A stretch of 64,000 bases of DNA from Paraburkholderia ribeironis. Lineage in GTDB: Bacteria; Pseudomonadota; Gammaproteobacteria; Burkholderiales; Burkholderiaceae. Shown piece after piece: positions 1 through 8,653 of this stretch. The position numbers were made by a program, and so were the translations under genes. Position 1 is the stretch's first letter. Every line of letters begins with the position of its first letter. The stretch is taken from positions 1 to 64,000 of the forward strand of contig NZ_CYGX02000008.1 in assembly GCF_900019265.1 (NCBI RefSeq), read 5' to 3'. A model generated the notes under the pieces. The model was given only the letters and a program-made list of their open reading frames with translations, was not told where the DNA came from and did no database searches.

Positions 1-21
1 ACTCCGCGGTTTCCTCCATCG

Positions 22-95
22 GGTTTATTCGACGCCTGCCGACATGCGCGGAGGTATGCACATTCATGCGGCCGATGGCAGGCATCGAATAAACC
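22..95. repeat. 19-bp inverted repeat with 36-bp spacer
   Basis: The arms at 22-40 and 77-95 are reverse complements with one mismatch (GGTTTATTCGACGCCTGCC against its complement). It lies outside any convincing gene near the window edge. It could be a transposon or MITE end, a regulatory palindrome or a long RNA hairpin; the sequence alone does not decide. No gene was recognised in 1-263. Confidence 0.6.
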
Positions 96-216
96 TAAAC
101 GACATCTGCCCTTTTGATGCCAGACTAACCGCGGCCTGACACCCCATGTGTCGCCTGCAAGGAATACAACGCACATCGGCGGGCGCTTGCTTCAAGATGC
201 CCGCTATAAGAATCGC

Positions 217-237
217 GCGCCGCTTTTTCGGCGGCGC
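217..237 (-). terminator. GC hairpin after the DUF899 gene
   Basis: GCGCCGC (217-223) pairs with GCGGCGC (231-237) across a 7-nt loop, 27 bp beyond the stop of the minus-strand DUF899 gene. No U-tract follows on the minus strand, so it is a weak terminator candidate. Confidence 0.3.
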
Positions 238-263
238 GGTGCGAGTCCACATTGCTGCTCCTG

Positions 264-983
264 CTACGCAGTGTAGCGGTCGTGGTGGCGAATCCAGGCT
301 TGCGGATTCGGCCCGTCGTCGTCCTGGCGTCCGAGCGGCGTCAGGTCGAGATAGTTGTACGTGTTCAGCAACAGGTCGAGGCCGCGCTGGTACGCCGAAT
401 AAGTATGGAATACGTCGTCGCCATCGCGAAGAAAAACGCTCAGGCCGGGCAATTCGCCTTCTGCTGCCCAAAGCTTGCCGGCCTTCACGAGCGCGGCGGC
501 GTTTTCGAAGTTGTACTCGACACTGCCGGCGGCTTCGTCCAGCGTTATATGAAAGTCGTAATTAAAGTCGCTGCCCGCCGACGAATACCACGGAAACGTC
601 CACCCCATGCGTTTGCTGAACGCGTCGATTTTCGCGAGCGGCGCACGCGACACGGCCGCGAACGCTGTGTTGCGTGCATTCAGATGAACGACGGCGCCGG
701 CGAAATTGTCGGCGCAGTGCGAACAGCTTGGACAGCCCGCCTCCCATTCGGGGGCGAACATGAAGTGATAGACAATCAACTGACGGTGGCTGCCGAACAG
801 ATCGCGCAACGTTGCGCGGCCGTTCCGGCCATCGAACCTGTAGACCTTGTCGAGCTTGACCATCGGCAGGGCACGACGCGCGGCGCTCAACGCGTCGCGC
901 TGCCGGGTAAGTTCCTTTTCCTTTGTGAGAAGCTGTTTTCTGGCGGCCAGCCACTCAGTCCGCGACACCACGGGGTAGTTCAT
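264..983 (-). CDS. DUF899 family thioredoxin-like protein
   Basis: This 239-aa protein matches the DUF899 pattern: an N-terminal helix with a WxxARKxLLxxEKExTRxRD-type stretch, then a YRFDG segment and a thioredoxin-like core containing CPSCSHCADNF near residues 75-85. The fold is thioredoxin-like, but the substrate of the family is unknown. The ATG at 983 is preceded by an AAGGAGG ribosome site. It is the last gene of a three-gene minus-strand operon and overlaps the end of the upstream 60-aa gene by 29 bp. The family call is firm and the function is not known. Confidence 0.85.
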   Translation of the reverse strand: MNYPVVSRTEWLAARKQLLTKEKELTRQRDALSAARRALPMVKLDKVYRFDGRNGRATLRDLFGSHRQLIVYHFMFAPEWEAGCPSCSHCADNFAGAVVHLNARNTAFAAVSRAPLAKIDAFSKRMGWTFPWYSSAGSDFNYDFHITLDEAAGSVEYNFENAAALVKAGKLWAAEGELPGLSVFLRDGDDVFHTYSAYQRGLDLLLNTYNYLDLTPLGRQDDDGPNPQAWIRHHDRYTA

Positions 984-1137
984 GTTGGCCTCCTTTGGCC
1001 TGCAGTAAAGGGGTATCGGCCTTCTTGCCGCGGCGAGCGAGGTATTTCTTCACCGCAAGCACGGCGAGGCTACCGCCGGTTGATGTCACCGCTTTCCCAA
1101 GCAGGGCAACAGTGGCGGAAGCACAAATCGGACACAT
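955..1137 (-). CDS. small cysteine-containing hypothetical protein (60 aa)
   Basis: This 60-residue product starts MCPICAS, has a short hydrophobic alanine/glycine/valine stretch (about residues 7-27) and then a lysine/arginine-rich tail. The start at 1137 is chosen because AGGAGG lies just upstream; longer in-frame starts lack this. It sits between the YciI-like gene (35-bp gap) and DUF899 (29-bp overlap), so co-transcription is very likely. The CxxC near the N terminus could bind a metal or be redox active next to a thioredoxin-fold partner, but that is inference. Confidence 0.6.
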   Translation of the reverse strand: MCPICASATVALLGKAVTSTGGSLAVLAVKKYLARRGKKADTPLLQAKGGQHELPRGVAD

Positions 1138-1172
1138 AGCGCAGTCCTCCTGTCGTTCGAATGGGCCGGCAC

Positions 1173-1544
1173 TCAGGCCGGGGCCGGTGGCATCAGGCAC
1201 TGCCGCACTTCGATCACGCTTGCCGGCGCAGCCGGAATGCGTGAGGCCCAGTCAAGCGCGGTGTCCAGATCAGGAACATTGATGATGTAGAAGCCACCGA
1301 GCTGTTCCTTGGTATCGGCATAGGGCCCATCCTGCACCCGGCGTTTGCCGTTCTCCTGCAAGGTCAGGGTGGTCGCGGTGTCTGGGAGTTGCAAACCGGA
1401 GCCCGTGACGAGCACGCCCGCGTCCCGCAACGCCTTCGTGTAGCGGGACCACGCCGACATATAGGCTTCCCGCATGGCAGCATCCTGTTCGGAGCGAAGC
1501 GCGAAAGCGGCTGGGCCTTCGTAGACCAGCATCGAAAAGTTCAT
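1173..1544 (-). CDS. YciI/DGPF-domain protein
   Basis: This 123-aa protein begins MNFSMLVYEG and carries the family DGPYADTKEQLGG stretch at about residues 73-85, matching the YCII/DGPF dimeric alpha-beta barrel group. These small proteins often sit beside ECF sigma factors or DUF899-type proteins; their reaction is mostly unknown. The ATG at 1544 is preceded by AAAGGA; upstream in-frame codons lack a ribosome site. It is the first gene of the operon with the 60-aa protein and DUF899. Confidence 0.85.
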   Translation of the reverse strand: MNFSMLVYEGPAAFALRSEQDAAMREAYMSAWSRYTKALRDAGVLVTGSGLQLPDTATTLTLQENGKRRVQDGPYADTKEQLGGFYIINVPDLDTALDWASRIPAAPASVIEVRQCLMPPAPA

Positions 1545-1971
1545 GGCAATCCTTTTCAGAGGTGCGAGCGGCAGATTTGCCACTCGATACAATGACGTGC
1601 CAGTCCGGGCGGCTTGGACAAGGACCGCACAAAATCGTGATGTTCTGGGACTTGTCGCTTTGCCAACGTCAATGCGGTTGAGAGAGGGGACCCGATACTG
1701 ACGTCATCGGTTGCTCATCCCGCGAGCGATGAGAGGCCAGGGTGATGCGGGAGCTTGATCGGGTTCTCGCGGTGTAGCGGAGCTAGGTCAGTCGTCCGGC
1801 ATGACACAACGCCGAACCTCCGAGCCCTGCGAGTCGGGAATACGGGCCAACGCCACGTCCTCAGGTGCATCTGCTGCATCTCTGACGATATAACGCCCGT
1901 TGTTGGCTAGACTAAACGATGAGGTGAAGCGATTATTACCGTTCTGGACGTTGTCGCCGGGAGATCGCATC
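1545..1971. other. intergenic region, no gene seen
   Basis: This 427-bp spacer separates the minus-strand YciI gene from the plus-strand secreted peptide. It should hold both promoters. Short open frames here have no ribosome site or recognisable product. Confidence 0.5.
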
Positions 1972-2229
1972 ATGAACCAACATGTCCGTTTGCCGGCGGT
2001 ATTTGTCGCTGCGATGCTCCTGGCAGGTAGCTTGGGAACATGCTGGGCGACGCAACAGGCTCAACAGCGTCGCGCCGGGCGTGATGTTCGCCAGGAAACC
2101 CGCCAGGGCGCACGAAATACAAAGCAGGAATGTCGCGCCTCCGACCAGACAAGCAATGCACAATGCCGACAGGACAAGCGGCAAACCAAGCAGCATGGGC
2201 GGCAAACGGCCCGTGACATCAAATATTGA
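1972..2229 (+). CDS. small secreted Gln/Arg-rich protein
   Basis: This 85-aa protein has a clear signal peptide: a basic start, a hydrophobic core (residues about 7-22) and an AxA-like end at WA before TQQ. The mature part is short, rich in Q, R and K, and has two cysteines. The start at 1972 has GGGAG upstream; an earlier in-frame ATG at 1900 would bury the signal peptide. No family is recognised. The composition resembles small periplasmic or envelope proteins that are common and uncharacterised in Burkholderiaceae. Confidence 0.55.
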   Translation: MNQHVRLPAVFVAAMLLAGSLGTCWATQQAQQRRAGRDVRQETRQGARNTKQECRASDQTSNAQCRQDKRQTKQHGRQTARDIKY

Positions 2230-2274
2230 AGCGCGAACAAGGTCGGCCATAGAGTAGCGGCTGCGTGGTTGGAA

Positions 2275-3255
2275 CTAGCCACGTTTCCTCGCTGCGCGGT
2301 CCTGCTGCTGCTGCTGCGGCGGCTGCGCAGCGCGAAGCTCCGACGGATCGAGGAAAAAGTTTCGGTTGCCGGCCATGCGCTCAACCATGAATTCAATGAA
2401 CGTCTTCACGCGCAGCGACTGTTCTGTTCGATGCTTATAGTAGATATAGACCATGCCGTACTCGGTGACGTGCCGTGTCAGTAGCGGAATGAGCCGGCCG
2501 CTTCTGATATGAGTCGTTGCGTTGAAGCTACCCAACTGCCCGATGCCGAGGCCCGATAGCACCGCCTGCGTTTCCATTTCCGTGTCGTTCACGCAGATGG
2601 CTGCGGGCACGTCGCGATAGACGATCTCATCGCCGATTCGGAATTGCCACTGTGCGAGCTTGCCCGTGTTTGCGCGCCGGTACCCGGTGCAGCGATGTTG
2701 AGCCAGTTCTTCGATGGTCCGCGGCGCGCCGTTGCGTTCGATATATTCCGGCGATGCGCACACGATCAGCTGAATCGGCACCAGTCGGCGTGCGATCGAG
2801 CCGCCCGATGGCGGCGGCCCACCGCGAAATCCCACATCGGCGCGGTCGGTCACGAGATCCGTGAACTGATCATCGAATTGCACTTCGAGTTGCACGTTCT
2901 GATAGAGCTTCTGGAATTCCTCGAAGTACGGCCACAGGACCGGGAGCCCGAGTGCGCGCGGCGCGCTCACGCGCAGCATGCCGCTCACTTCTTCCTTCGA
3001 GCGCCGGGCCTCGTCGAGTGCAGACGACAGCATCGCGAGCGCCGGCTTCACGCTGTCGAGAAGCCGTTGGCCTTCCTCTGTCAGGCTCAGCTTGCGGGTG
3101 GTCCGATGAAAGAGCCGCACGCCCAGTTCCTTCTCCAATTGCATCACCGCATGGCTCGCGGCCTGTGGCGAGATGCCTTGATCGACCGCCGCGCTGCGCA
3201 GACTTCCGAGCGTCGCGGCGCGCACGAAAATGGTAATCGCACGAATTCCGTTCAT
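2275..3255 (-). CDS. LysR-family transcriptional regulator
   Basis: This 326-aa protein has the LysR layout: an N-terminal winged helix-turn-helix (residues about 1-60, with the SPQAASHAVMQLEKELGVRLFHR region typical of the family) and a substrate-binding-like effector domain (about 90-295). The last 25 residues are glutamine/arginine-rich, beyond the usual family end. It is transcribed away from the SDR gene with 119 bp between them, the usual arrangement for a LysR protein controlling its neighbour. The effector is unknown. Confidence 0.92.
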   Translation of the reverse strand: MNGIRAITIFVRAATLGSLRSAAVDQGISPQAASHAVMQLEKELGVRLFHRTTRKLSLTEEGQRLLDSVKPALAMLSSALDEARRSKEEVSGMLRVSAPRALGLPVLWPYFEEFQKLYQNVQLEVQFDDQFTDLVTDRADVGFRGGPPPSGGSIARRLVPIQLIVCASPEYIERNGAPRTIEELAQHRCTGYRRANTGKLAQWQFRIGDEIVYRDVPAAICVNDTEMETQAVLSGLGIGQLGSFNATTHIRSGRLIPLLTRHVTEYGMVYIYYKHRTEQSLRVKTFIEFMVERMAGNRNFFLDPSELRAAQPPQQQQQDRAARKRG

Positions 3256-3374
3256 TTCTGGCGCCCCAGATTCGCAAATAAAAGTTGATTATGACTCCAG
3301 TAATGCACGGCTAGTTTGTGTCAATCGTCGCGCCTACCATGGCATCACTTCATCACACACGTAGGAGAGACATC

Positions 3375-4232
3375 ATGGCTGACGTCCAACGAGGTGGTTT
3401 CAAGCGCGTATGGTTCATCACCGGCGCGTCGCGGGGTATCGGCGCATTGATCGCCGAAGCGGCGCTCGCGGACGGCAACGCGGTCGTGGCCGCCGGACGC
3501 AACGTCGCGGCCATCGTCGAGCGTCTTGGCGAGTCGGGTGCGTTGCTGCCGGTTGAGCTGGACGTGACCAACGAGGCCCAGGCAAAGGCGGCCGTACAGG
3601 CCGCGGTTGAAAAATTCGGCCGCGTCGACGTGTTGGTCAACAACGCCGGCTTTGGTCTGCTGGGTGCGGTGGAAGAATCCACCGACAAGGACGTCCGTCG
3701 CATGTACGACACGAACGTATTCGGCTTGCTGAACGTCACGCGTGCTGTGCTGCCGACCATGCGCGCGAACCGCTCGGGCCGCGTGATCAATATTTCATCG
3801 ATTGGCGGCTATCGGGCCGCAGCGGGTTTCGGCGTGTATTCGTCGACGAAGTTCGCCGTCGAGGGTATTACGGAAGCGTTGCATGCGGAGTTGAAACCGC
3901 TAGGCATTCACGCGACAGTTATCGAGCCGGGGTATTTTCGTACGGACTTTCTGGATGCGTCGTCACTGGTTGTTGCGCGGGACGTGATCGACGACTACGA
4001 CGAAACCTCGGGTGCGGTTCGCCGCAAGGCCGTGCAAATCAATCACAACCAGCCTGGCGACCCGACGAAGCTTGCGGCCGCCATGATCACGCTGGCCGAC
4101 GCGCCGAACCCACCGTTGCGCCTTCCGCTTGGCACGGACACACTGGCTGCCATCGCTGCGAAAAACGCCTACGTGACGCAGGAAACGGAAGCCTGGAAGG
4201 TGTTATCGGCCTCGACTGACTTTGCTGTCTGA
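3375..4232 (+). CDS. short-chain dehydrogenase/reductase (SDR)
   Basis: This 285-aa classical SDR has a Rossmann TGASRGIG motif near residues 16-23, NNAG near 90, a catalytic Ser in SSIGG, and YSSTK giving the Tyr-x3-Lys pair. It would oxidise or reduce a carbonyl or alcohol with NAD(P)(H); the substrate is not predictable. The start at 3375 has a GTAGGAGAG ribosome site, whereas the frame-extending ATG at 3318 does not. It is divergent from the LysR gene, which probably regulates it. Confidence 0.92.
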   Translation: MADVQRGGFKRVWFITGASRGIGALIAEAALADGNAVVAAGRNVAAIVERLGESGALLPVELDVTNEAQAKAAVQAAVEKFGRVDVLVNNAGFGLLGAVEESTDKDVRRMYDTNVFGLLNVTRAVLPTMRANRSGRVINISSIGGYRAAAGFGVYSSTKFAVEGITEALHAELKPLGIHATVIEPGYFRTDFLDASSLVVARDVIDDYDETSGAVRRKAVQINHNQPGDPTKLAAAMITLADAPNPPLRLPLGTDTLAAIAAKNAYVTQETEAWKVLSASTDFAV

Positions 4233-4244
4233 GTGAGGAAAGGG

Positions 4245-4268
4245 GCGGCTCAGCAACGACTGAGCCGC
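4245..4268 (+). terminator. hairpin after SDR gene
   Basis: A perfect 9-bp stem, GCGGCTCAG / CTGAGCCGC with a 6-nt loop, begins 13 bp after the SDR stop. It lies between two converging genes and has no strong T-run, so it is a probable weak terminator. Confidence 0.55.
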
Positions 4269-4347
4269 TGTCCGCGTGAATGCCCGTTGCAGCCTTGGAG
4301 GGCGTCGTTTGGTACACCGCGGCGGGAAGGGCCGCAACGGGCTATTT

Positions 4348-5727
4348 CTATTTGTGAATAATTCGCCTCACCGTACTGGTAACGAAATCTACGTAGAAAA
4401 GGTCGCCGTTCTGTCCGACTTTCAAATCCACCGGTCCTCCCTGCAAACCCTTTTCAAATGGCTGAGGCGTGTTGTCCGGAGGCTGCATTGTCCAGATGCA
4501 TTGCCGCAGAAGGTCGCCAAAGTACAAAGCCTCGTTATACGGAGCAGGATAGGTCGTGCTCGTGCCGTCAGTGAAGCCGATGGCGGAGATCACACTACCG
4601 TTCTTATCCGGTCCCCCGCCGATTGGCCTGGCGCCGCAGGTCCTTCCCTTCCTGTCGTCGGTTGTGACATAGCTTTGGTGAGCGTACGCAAAGAACGGTG
4701 CGGTGACACCGCCAACGCTCCCGCAATAATTCGTGCTTTGGTAGTCAGGCTGAGGACCCGGACCTTCGTAGCATGGCCAGCCAAAGTTCTGTCCGGCGAC
4801 GCTGACGTGATCGATGGCCTCCCAGGCGTTCCAACCCACATTGCCGACATACAGCTCATCCGTTAGGCCCGGCAGACGGACAAAGCGGAAAGGATTGCGC
4901 AAGCCGCTTGCGACGACGGCAATGCTTTGGGTTCCCGTGCCCGGGTCCGTGATCCGCAGAATAACGCCGTCGCTGTAAGGCGAAACCCCCTGGCTGCGAA
5001 ACGCGCCCTGGGGCAGATTTGTACCGTCGCCGCAAGCGTTATCCAACTGCCCGTAGTCGACTTGATCGAAGCTTGCACCGTCGCCGGCACTGACGTATAG
5101 CGTTTTGTTATCGCTCCCGAACACCAGCCCTCCGATACTGTGGGACTGGTAGAAAAAACACCACGTCTGGCTGGTGGCGCCGGCGGGGGGCAGGATCTTC
5201 GTTTCGCCCGACGCCGTCAAGAGTGACAGTTGCCCGCCGGTAAGAAAGTTTCCGCTACACGTTCCAGTAGCGCGCGGCGCCGAGTAGAGCGCGTAGACGT
5301 TGGCATCGTTCTGGGGATCGACCGCGAGTCCGAGCAGCCCCCGATCGCCCTGATTGCAGACTTCACTGCTAAGGTCGGCAAACAAAGTACAGTTGGGCGA
5401 GGCCAAATCACAATTCCAAACCCTGCCGCCTTTCTCGGCGACAAAAACCCTGGTCCTGTCGCTGTTAAAACTTATCGCGGTCGGCTGAGTGAGACAGCCA
5501 CTGTACAAAACCTGCTCGGTGAATCCCTTTGGAAGCGTTGGTTGCGGCCTGGGCGTGGACGTGGGCTGGCACGTAACAGACTGCGCAGCCACAAGTGCGT
5601 TTCCAACCGCAGCGGCCGCAGAAGAATCCGCGTGCGCCACATTGGCGAAAAACGGTATCGTCAGCAACACCGCGAGCGCGGCAATCACGTGGCTCTGGTT
5701 TAACCACTTTACGATATAGCGAGGCAT
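4348..5727 (-). CDS. secreted PQQ-type sugar (glucose/sorbosone) dehydrogenase-like protein
   Basis: This 459-aa protein has a signal peptide (hydrophobic stretch about residues 16-32, cleaved near AHA-DS) followed by a six-bladed GSDH-type propeller. Telling segments are GFTEQVLYSGL-like entry, DRGLLGLAVDP, GLRNPFRF and NFGWPCYEG. The family oxidises sugars with PQQ in the periplasm; many cysteines in this copy suggest disulfides. The start at 5727 has AGGAGG five bases upstream. It converges with the SDR gene. The exact sugar, and whether PQQ is bound, are not shown. Confidence 0.8.
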   Translation of the reverse strand: MPRYIVKWLNQSHVIAALAVLLTIPFFANVAHADSSAAAAVGNALVAAQSVTCQPTSTPRPQPTLPKGFTEQVLYSGCLTQPTAISFNSDRTRVFVAEKGGRVWNCDLASPNCTLFADLSSEVCNQGDRGLLGLAVDPQNDANVYALYSAPRATGTCSGNFLTGGQLSLLTASGETKILPPAGATSQTWCFFYQSHSIGGLVFGSDNKTLYVSAGDGASFDQVDYGQLDNACGDGTNLPQGAFRSQGVSPYSDGVILRITDPGTGTQSIAVVASGLRNPFRFVRLPGLTDELYVGNVGWNAWEAIDHVSVAGQNFGWPCYEGPGPQPDYQSTNYCGSVGGVTAPFFAYAHQSYVTTDDRKGRTCGARPIGGGPDKNGSVISAIGFTDGTSTTYPAPYNEALYFGDLLRQCIWTMQPPDNTPQPFEKGLQGGPVDLKVGQNGDLFYVDFVTSTVRRIIHK

Positions 5728-6476
5728 TTCATCCTCCTGTTCACTTGCGTGAAGCACGAGAGACGTTCACACACGGGGCGTGAACTATTAATGATGGCAT
5801 CGCCGGTCATCCACTGCTAGCCATGCGTCTATGAACCTGCGGACAAAACCCTGGCCGCGGACGCCAGGCAAGCAGCATGGAATTTGAAAATCGGGGCCGA
5901 GAAGTTAACACCGTTGGACTTCAAACGTTGAATCGTTTGACGTCAAAATGCTGCGTCGGCGAAGACAGCGCTTCGAACGACACGCCACTGCGCGTCAGGA
6001 CCGTGGGCTAAGCCATGCGGCGCACACGGCAAAGTGTCGACGTGCAAGTCGTGAGGATACCTGTATATCTACGGCCCCGATCCAGACCAACCGCATGAAC
6101 ACATGCTTTCGACGCACGAACAGTGCAACGATGAACTTGGCCTTCACGGCGGGAATTCCCCAAAGAGACGTTCGGTGCAAGGCACATGCCTGAGCGAGAT
6201 GCACGAGCGTTGGCGGATTGCACCCTGATGATGTTCATGCAGATCTCGATGCTGCCGCGCACTTCGAGAACGGCCAGATCTGATGCGCCAGATGCGCGCG
6301 ATTGTGAATAAACCGCGCCTAGACTGCACCGCCCAACCCTCTCAGCGTTTTCCCAGGGTAAACCCAATTTGCAAGTCAAATTGCGCACATCCCTATTGCG
6401 CAAATTAAATTGCGCGAGGATACTCAACGCAAATCCACTTGCTGTCGTTCGTCAACCCAACCTCGAAGAGGTCGTC
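5728..6476. other. 749-bp intergenic region with palindromes
   Basis: No convincing gene is present; short frames lack ribosome sites. It must hold promoters for the sugar-dehydrogenase gene and for the ABC importer. A perfect TCAAACG-N6-CGTTTGA inverted repeat lies at 5921-5940, a good operator candidate, and a cluster of TTGCGC repeats lies near the importer start. Confidence 0.5.
6378..6415. promoter_or_regulatory. three phased TTGCGC repeats before the ABC importer
   Basis: TTGCGC occurs at 6381-6386, 6396-6401 and 6410-6415, each preceded by A/T-rich AAA or AT. The middle one forms TTGCGCAA, a palindrome. Spacings of 15 and 14 bp suggest stacked operator half-sites. It lies 62 bp before the substrate-binding-protein gene; the RpiR regulator encoded downstream is a reasonable binder, by inference. 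Confidence 0.4.
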
Positions 6477-7223
6477 ATGAAACTTGTAGCAAAGCTCGCC
6501 GCGGCTGCACTCGTCGCCGTTTCCGTCCTCGGTCATGCCGCGCGGGCCGAGACCTTGCTGGTCGCCTGCGACACAGCGTTCGTGCCGTTCGAATTCAAGC
6601 AGGGCGACAAATACGTCGGCTTCGATATCGACTTGTGGGAAGCCATCGCGAAGGACCTGAAGCTCGACTACAAGCTGCAGCCGATGGACTTCAGCGGCAT
6701 CCTGCCGGCGCTGCAAACACATAACGTCGACGTCGCGCTCGCGGGCATCACGATCAAGGACGAGCGCAAGAAAGTGATCGATTTCTCCGATGGCTACTAC
6801 GACAGCGGCTTCACGCTGATGGTGCCGGCCACGAGCACGATCAGGACCCCGGACGACCTGAAGGGCAAGTCGCTCGCAATCAAGACGGGCACGTCGGCGG
6901 CGGATTACGCGAAGGCGCACTTCGCGGGCACCGATCTGCGCCAGTTTCCGAACATCGACAACGCGTATCTGGAGTTGCAGACAGGACGCGTCGATGCCGC
7001 GATGCACGACACGCCGAACGTTCTCTACTACATCAACACGGCGGGCAAGGGCCACGTGAAGGCGGTCGGTCCGCAGATGATGGCGCAGCAATATGGCATC
7101 GGCTTCCCGAAGGGCAGCCCGCTCGTGCCGAAGGTCAATGCGGCACTCGCGAAAATCAAGGCTGACGGTCGCTATGCGGCGATCTACAAGAAGTGGTTCG
7201 GCGTCGAGCCGACGAAGTCCTGA
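6477..7223 (+). CDS. polar amino-acid-type ABC transporter substrate-binding protein
   Basis: This 248-aa periplasmic protein has a signal peptide ending HAARA near residue 22 and a bacterial extracellular solute-binding family 3 fold. Landmarks are [32 protein letters not shown] and VIDFSDGYY, as in GlnH. It would capture an amino acid or derivative for the permease and ATPase that follow. The start at 6477 has GAAGAGG upstream and yields the signal peptide; a frame-extending ATG at 6369 does not. The ligand is unknown, and the linked amidase suggests an amide-bearing compound. Confidence 0.92.
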   Translation: MKLVAKLAAAALVAVSVLGHAARAETLLVACDTAFVPFEFKQGDKYVGFDIDLWEAIAKDLKLDYKLQPMDFSGILPALQTHNVDVALAGITIKDERKKVIDFSDGYYDSGFTLMVPATSTIRTPDDLKGKSLAIKTGTSAADYAKAHFAGTDLRQFPNIDNAYLELQTGRVDAAMHDTPNVLYYINTAGKGHVKAVGPQMMAQQYGIGFPKGSPLVPKVNAALAKIKADGRYAAIYKKWFGVEPTKS

Positions 7224-7250
7224 TAACACAACAGCTGCGGGAGGCAAGTC

Positions 7251-7907
7251 ATGCAGTTCGATCTGTCAGTCGTCGTCGACGCGTTGCCGGCGCTGTTGCA
7301 GGGCGCGAAGCTGACGGTGCTCATCACCATCGCGGGCCTTGCGGGAGGCCTGGCGGTCGGCTTTCTGTTCGGCCTGATGCGCGCGTACGGGAACGCATTC
7401 ATGCAGAAGATCGCGTTCGCGTACGTCGAGTTCGTGCGCGGCACGCCAATCGTCGTGCAGGTGATGTTCATCTACTTCGCGTTGCCCGTGCTGCTGAACG
7501 TGCGCGTTGATGCATTGACGGCCGCCGTCGTAGCGATCATCGTCAATTCGGGCGCGTATATCGCCGAGATCGTGCGCGGCTCGTTCCTGTCGGTGCCGCG
7601 CGGGTTGAAGGAAGCGGGACTCGCGCTGGGCATGCCGATGTGGCGCGTGCTTGGATTCGTCATCGGGCCCGTTGCGATTCGCCGCATGACGCCTGCGCTT
7701 GGCAACCAGTTCATTGTGAGCCTGAAAGATACGTCACTCTTCATCGTGATCGGCGTCGGTGAACTCACGCGTCAGGGTCAGGAAATCATGGCGGCGAATT
7801 TTCGGGCCGTTGAAATCTGGACGGCCGTGGCCGCGATCTATCTGTGCATGATCGGTGTGCTGACGTTCTGTCTGCGCACGATGGAAAAGAGGATGCGGAT
7901 ACTATGA
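7251..7907 (+). CDS. amino-acid-type ABC transporter permease
   Basis: This 218-aa inner-membrane protein has about five membrane helices and the HisM/GlnP-type EAA loop ([20 protein letters not shown] region, residues about 120-140). The RGTPIVVQ motif near residue 63 is typical of polar amino-acid permeases. It would form a homodimeric channel. Its TGA overlaps the ATG of the ATPase gene (ATGA at 7904), showing translational coupling. Confidence 0.93.
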   Translation: MQFDLSVVVDALPALLQGAKLTVLITIAGLAGGLAVGFLFGLMRAYGNAFMQKIAFAYVEFVRGTPIVVQVMFIYFALPVLLNVRVDALTAAVVAIIVNSGAYIAEIVRGSFLSVPRGLKEAGLALGMPMWRVLGFVIGPVAIRRMTPALGNQFIVSLKDTSLFIVIGVGELTRQGQEIMAANFRAVEIWTAVAAIYLCMIGVLTFCLRTMEKRMRIL

Positions 7908-8643
7908 GCGCGCTCGATATGGTGCAGTTCAAGCAGGTCACGAAGCGCTTCGGGCAGACCACCGTGCTCGATGGCGTCGATCTGAACATTCGCGCGGGCG
8001 AAGTCGTGGTGCTGATCGGTCCGTCGGGTTCGGGCAAGTCGACGCTGCTGCGGTGTATCAATGCGCTGGAGCATATCGACGGCGGCGATCTGCTCGTCGA
8101 TGGCATCAGCGTGCACGGCGGCTCGAAGAAGGTGCGCGAGATTCGCCGCGAAGCGGGCATGGTGTTCCAGCAGTTCAACCTGTTCCCGCAACTGACGGCG
8201 CTCGAAAACGTCGCGTTCGGTCCGCGTCAGGTGCGCGGCATGAGCAAGGCCGAGGCGGAAACGCTCGCGCACGAGCTGCTCACGAAAGTGGGCCTGGCGG
8301 GCCGCGTCGGGCACTATGCAGGCGAGTTGTCGGGGGGGGGCAGCAGCAACGCGTCGCGATTGCGCGTGCGCTGGCCGTCAAGCCGAAGCTGATGCTGTTC
8401 GACGAGCCGACTTCCGCGCTCGATCCCGAACTGCGCCAGGAAGTGCTGCGCGTGATGCAGTCGCTGGCGGAAGAGGGCATGACGATGGTCGTCGTGACGC
8501 ACGAAATGACGTTCGCGCGCAAGGTCGGCACGCGGCTGATCTTCATGGAGCACGGCCATATCACCGTCGACGGACCGCCCGCGCAATTGATAGACAATCC
8601 GCCGAATCAGCGCCTGCGCGATTTCCTTCAACACGTCGAATGA
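7904..8643 (+). pseudogene. amino-acid ABC transporter ATPase, frameshifted at a G9 run
   Basis: The first frame encodes an intact N-terminal half with Walker A GPSGSGKST, the Q-loop FQQFNLFP and the start of the signature motif. The frame breaks at nine consecutive G (8332-8340), and the rest continues in another frame with QQQRVAIARAL, Walker B LMLFDEPTSALD and the H-loop VVVTHEM. Seven G would restore the canonical LSGGQQQRVAIARA; ten G would also join the frames but add a glycine. So either two G were gained or the run is a sequencing or slippage artefact. Apart from this the protein would be about 245 aa, normal for GlnQ. All other motifs are intact, so decay is recent or apparent. Confidence 0.85.
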
Positions 8644-8653
8644 TCTTGTACTC

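Noticed and set aside
5948..6427. Overlapping small open frames on both strands
   Set aside because: They have no ribosome site, no family and no conserved neighbour; composition suggests random frames.
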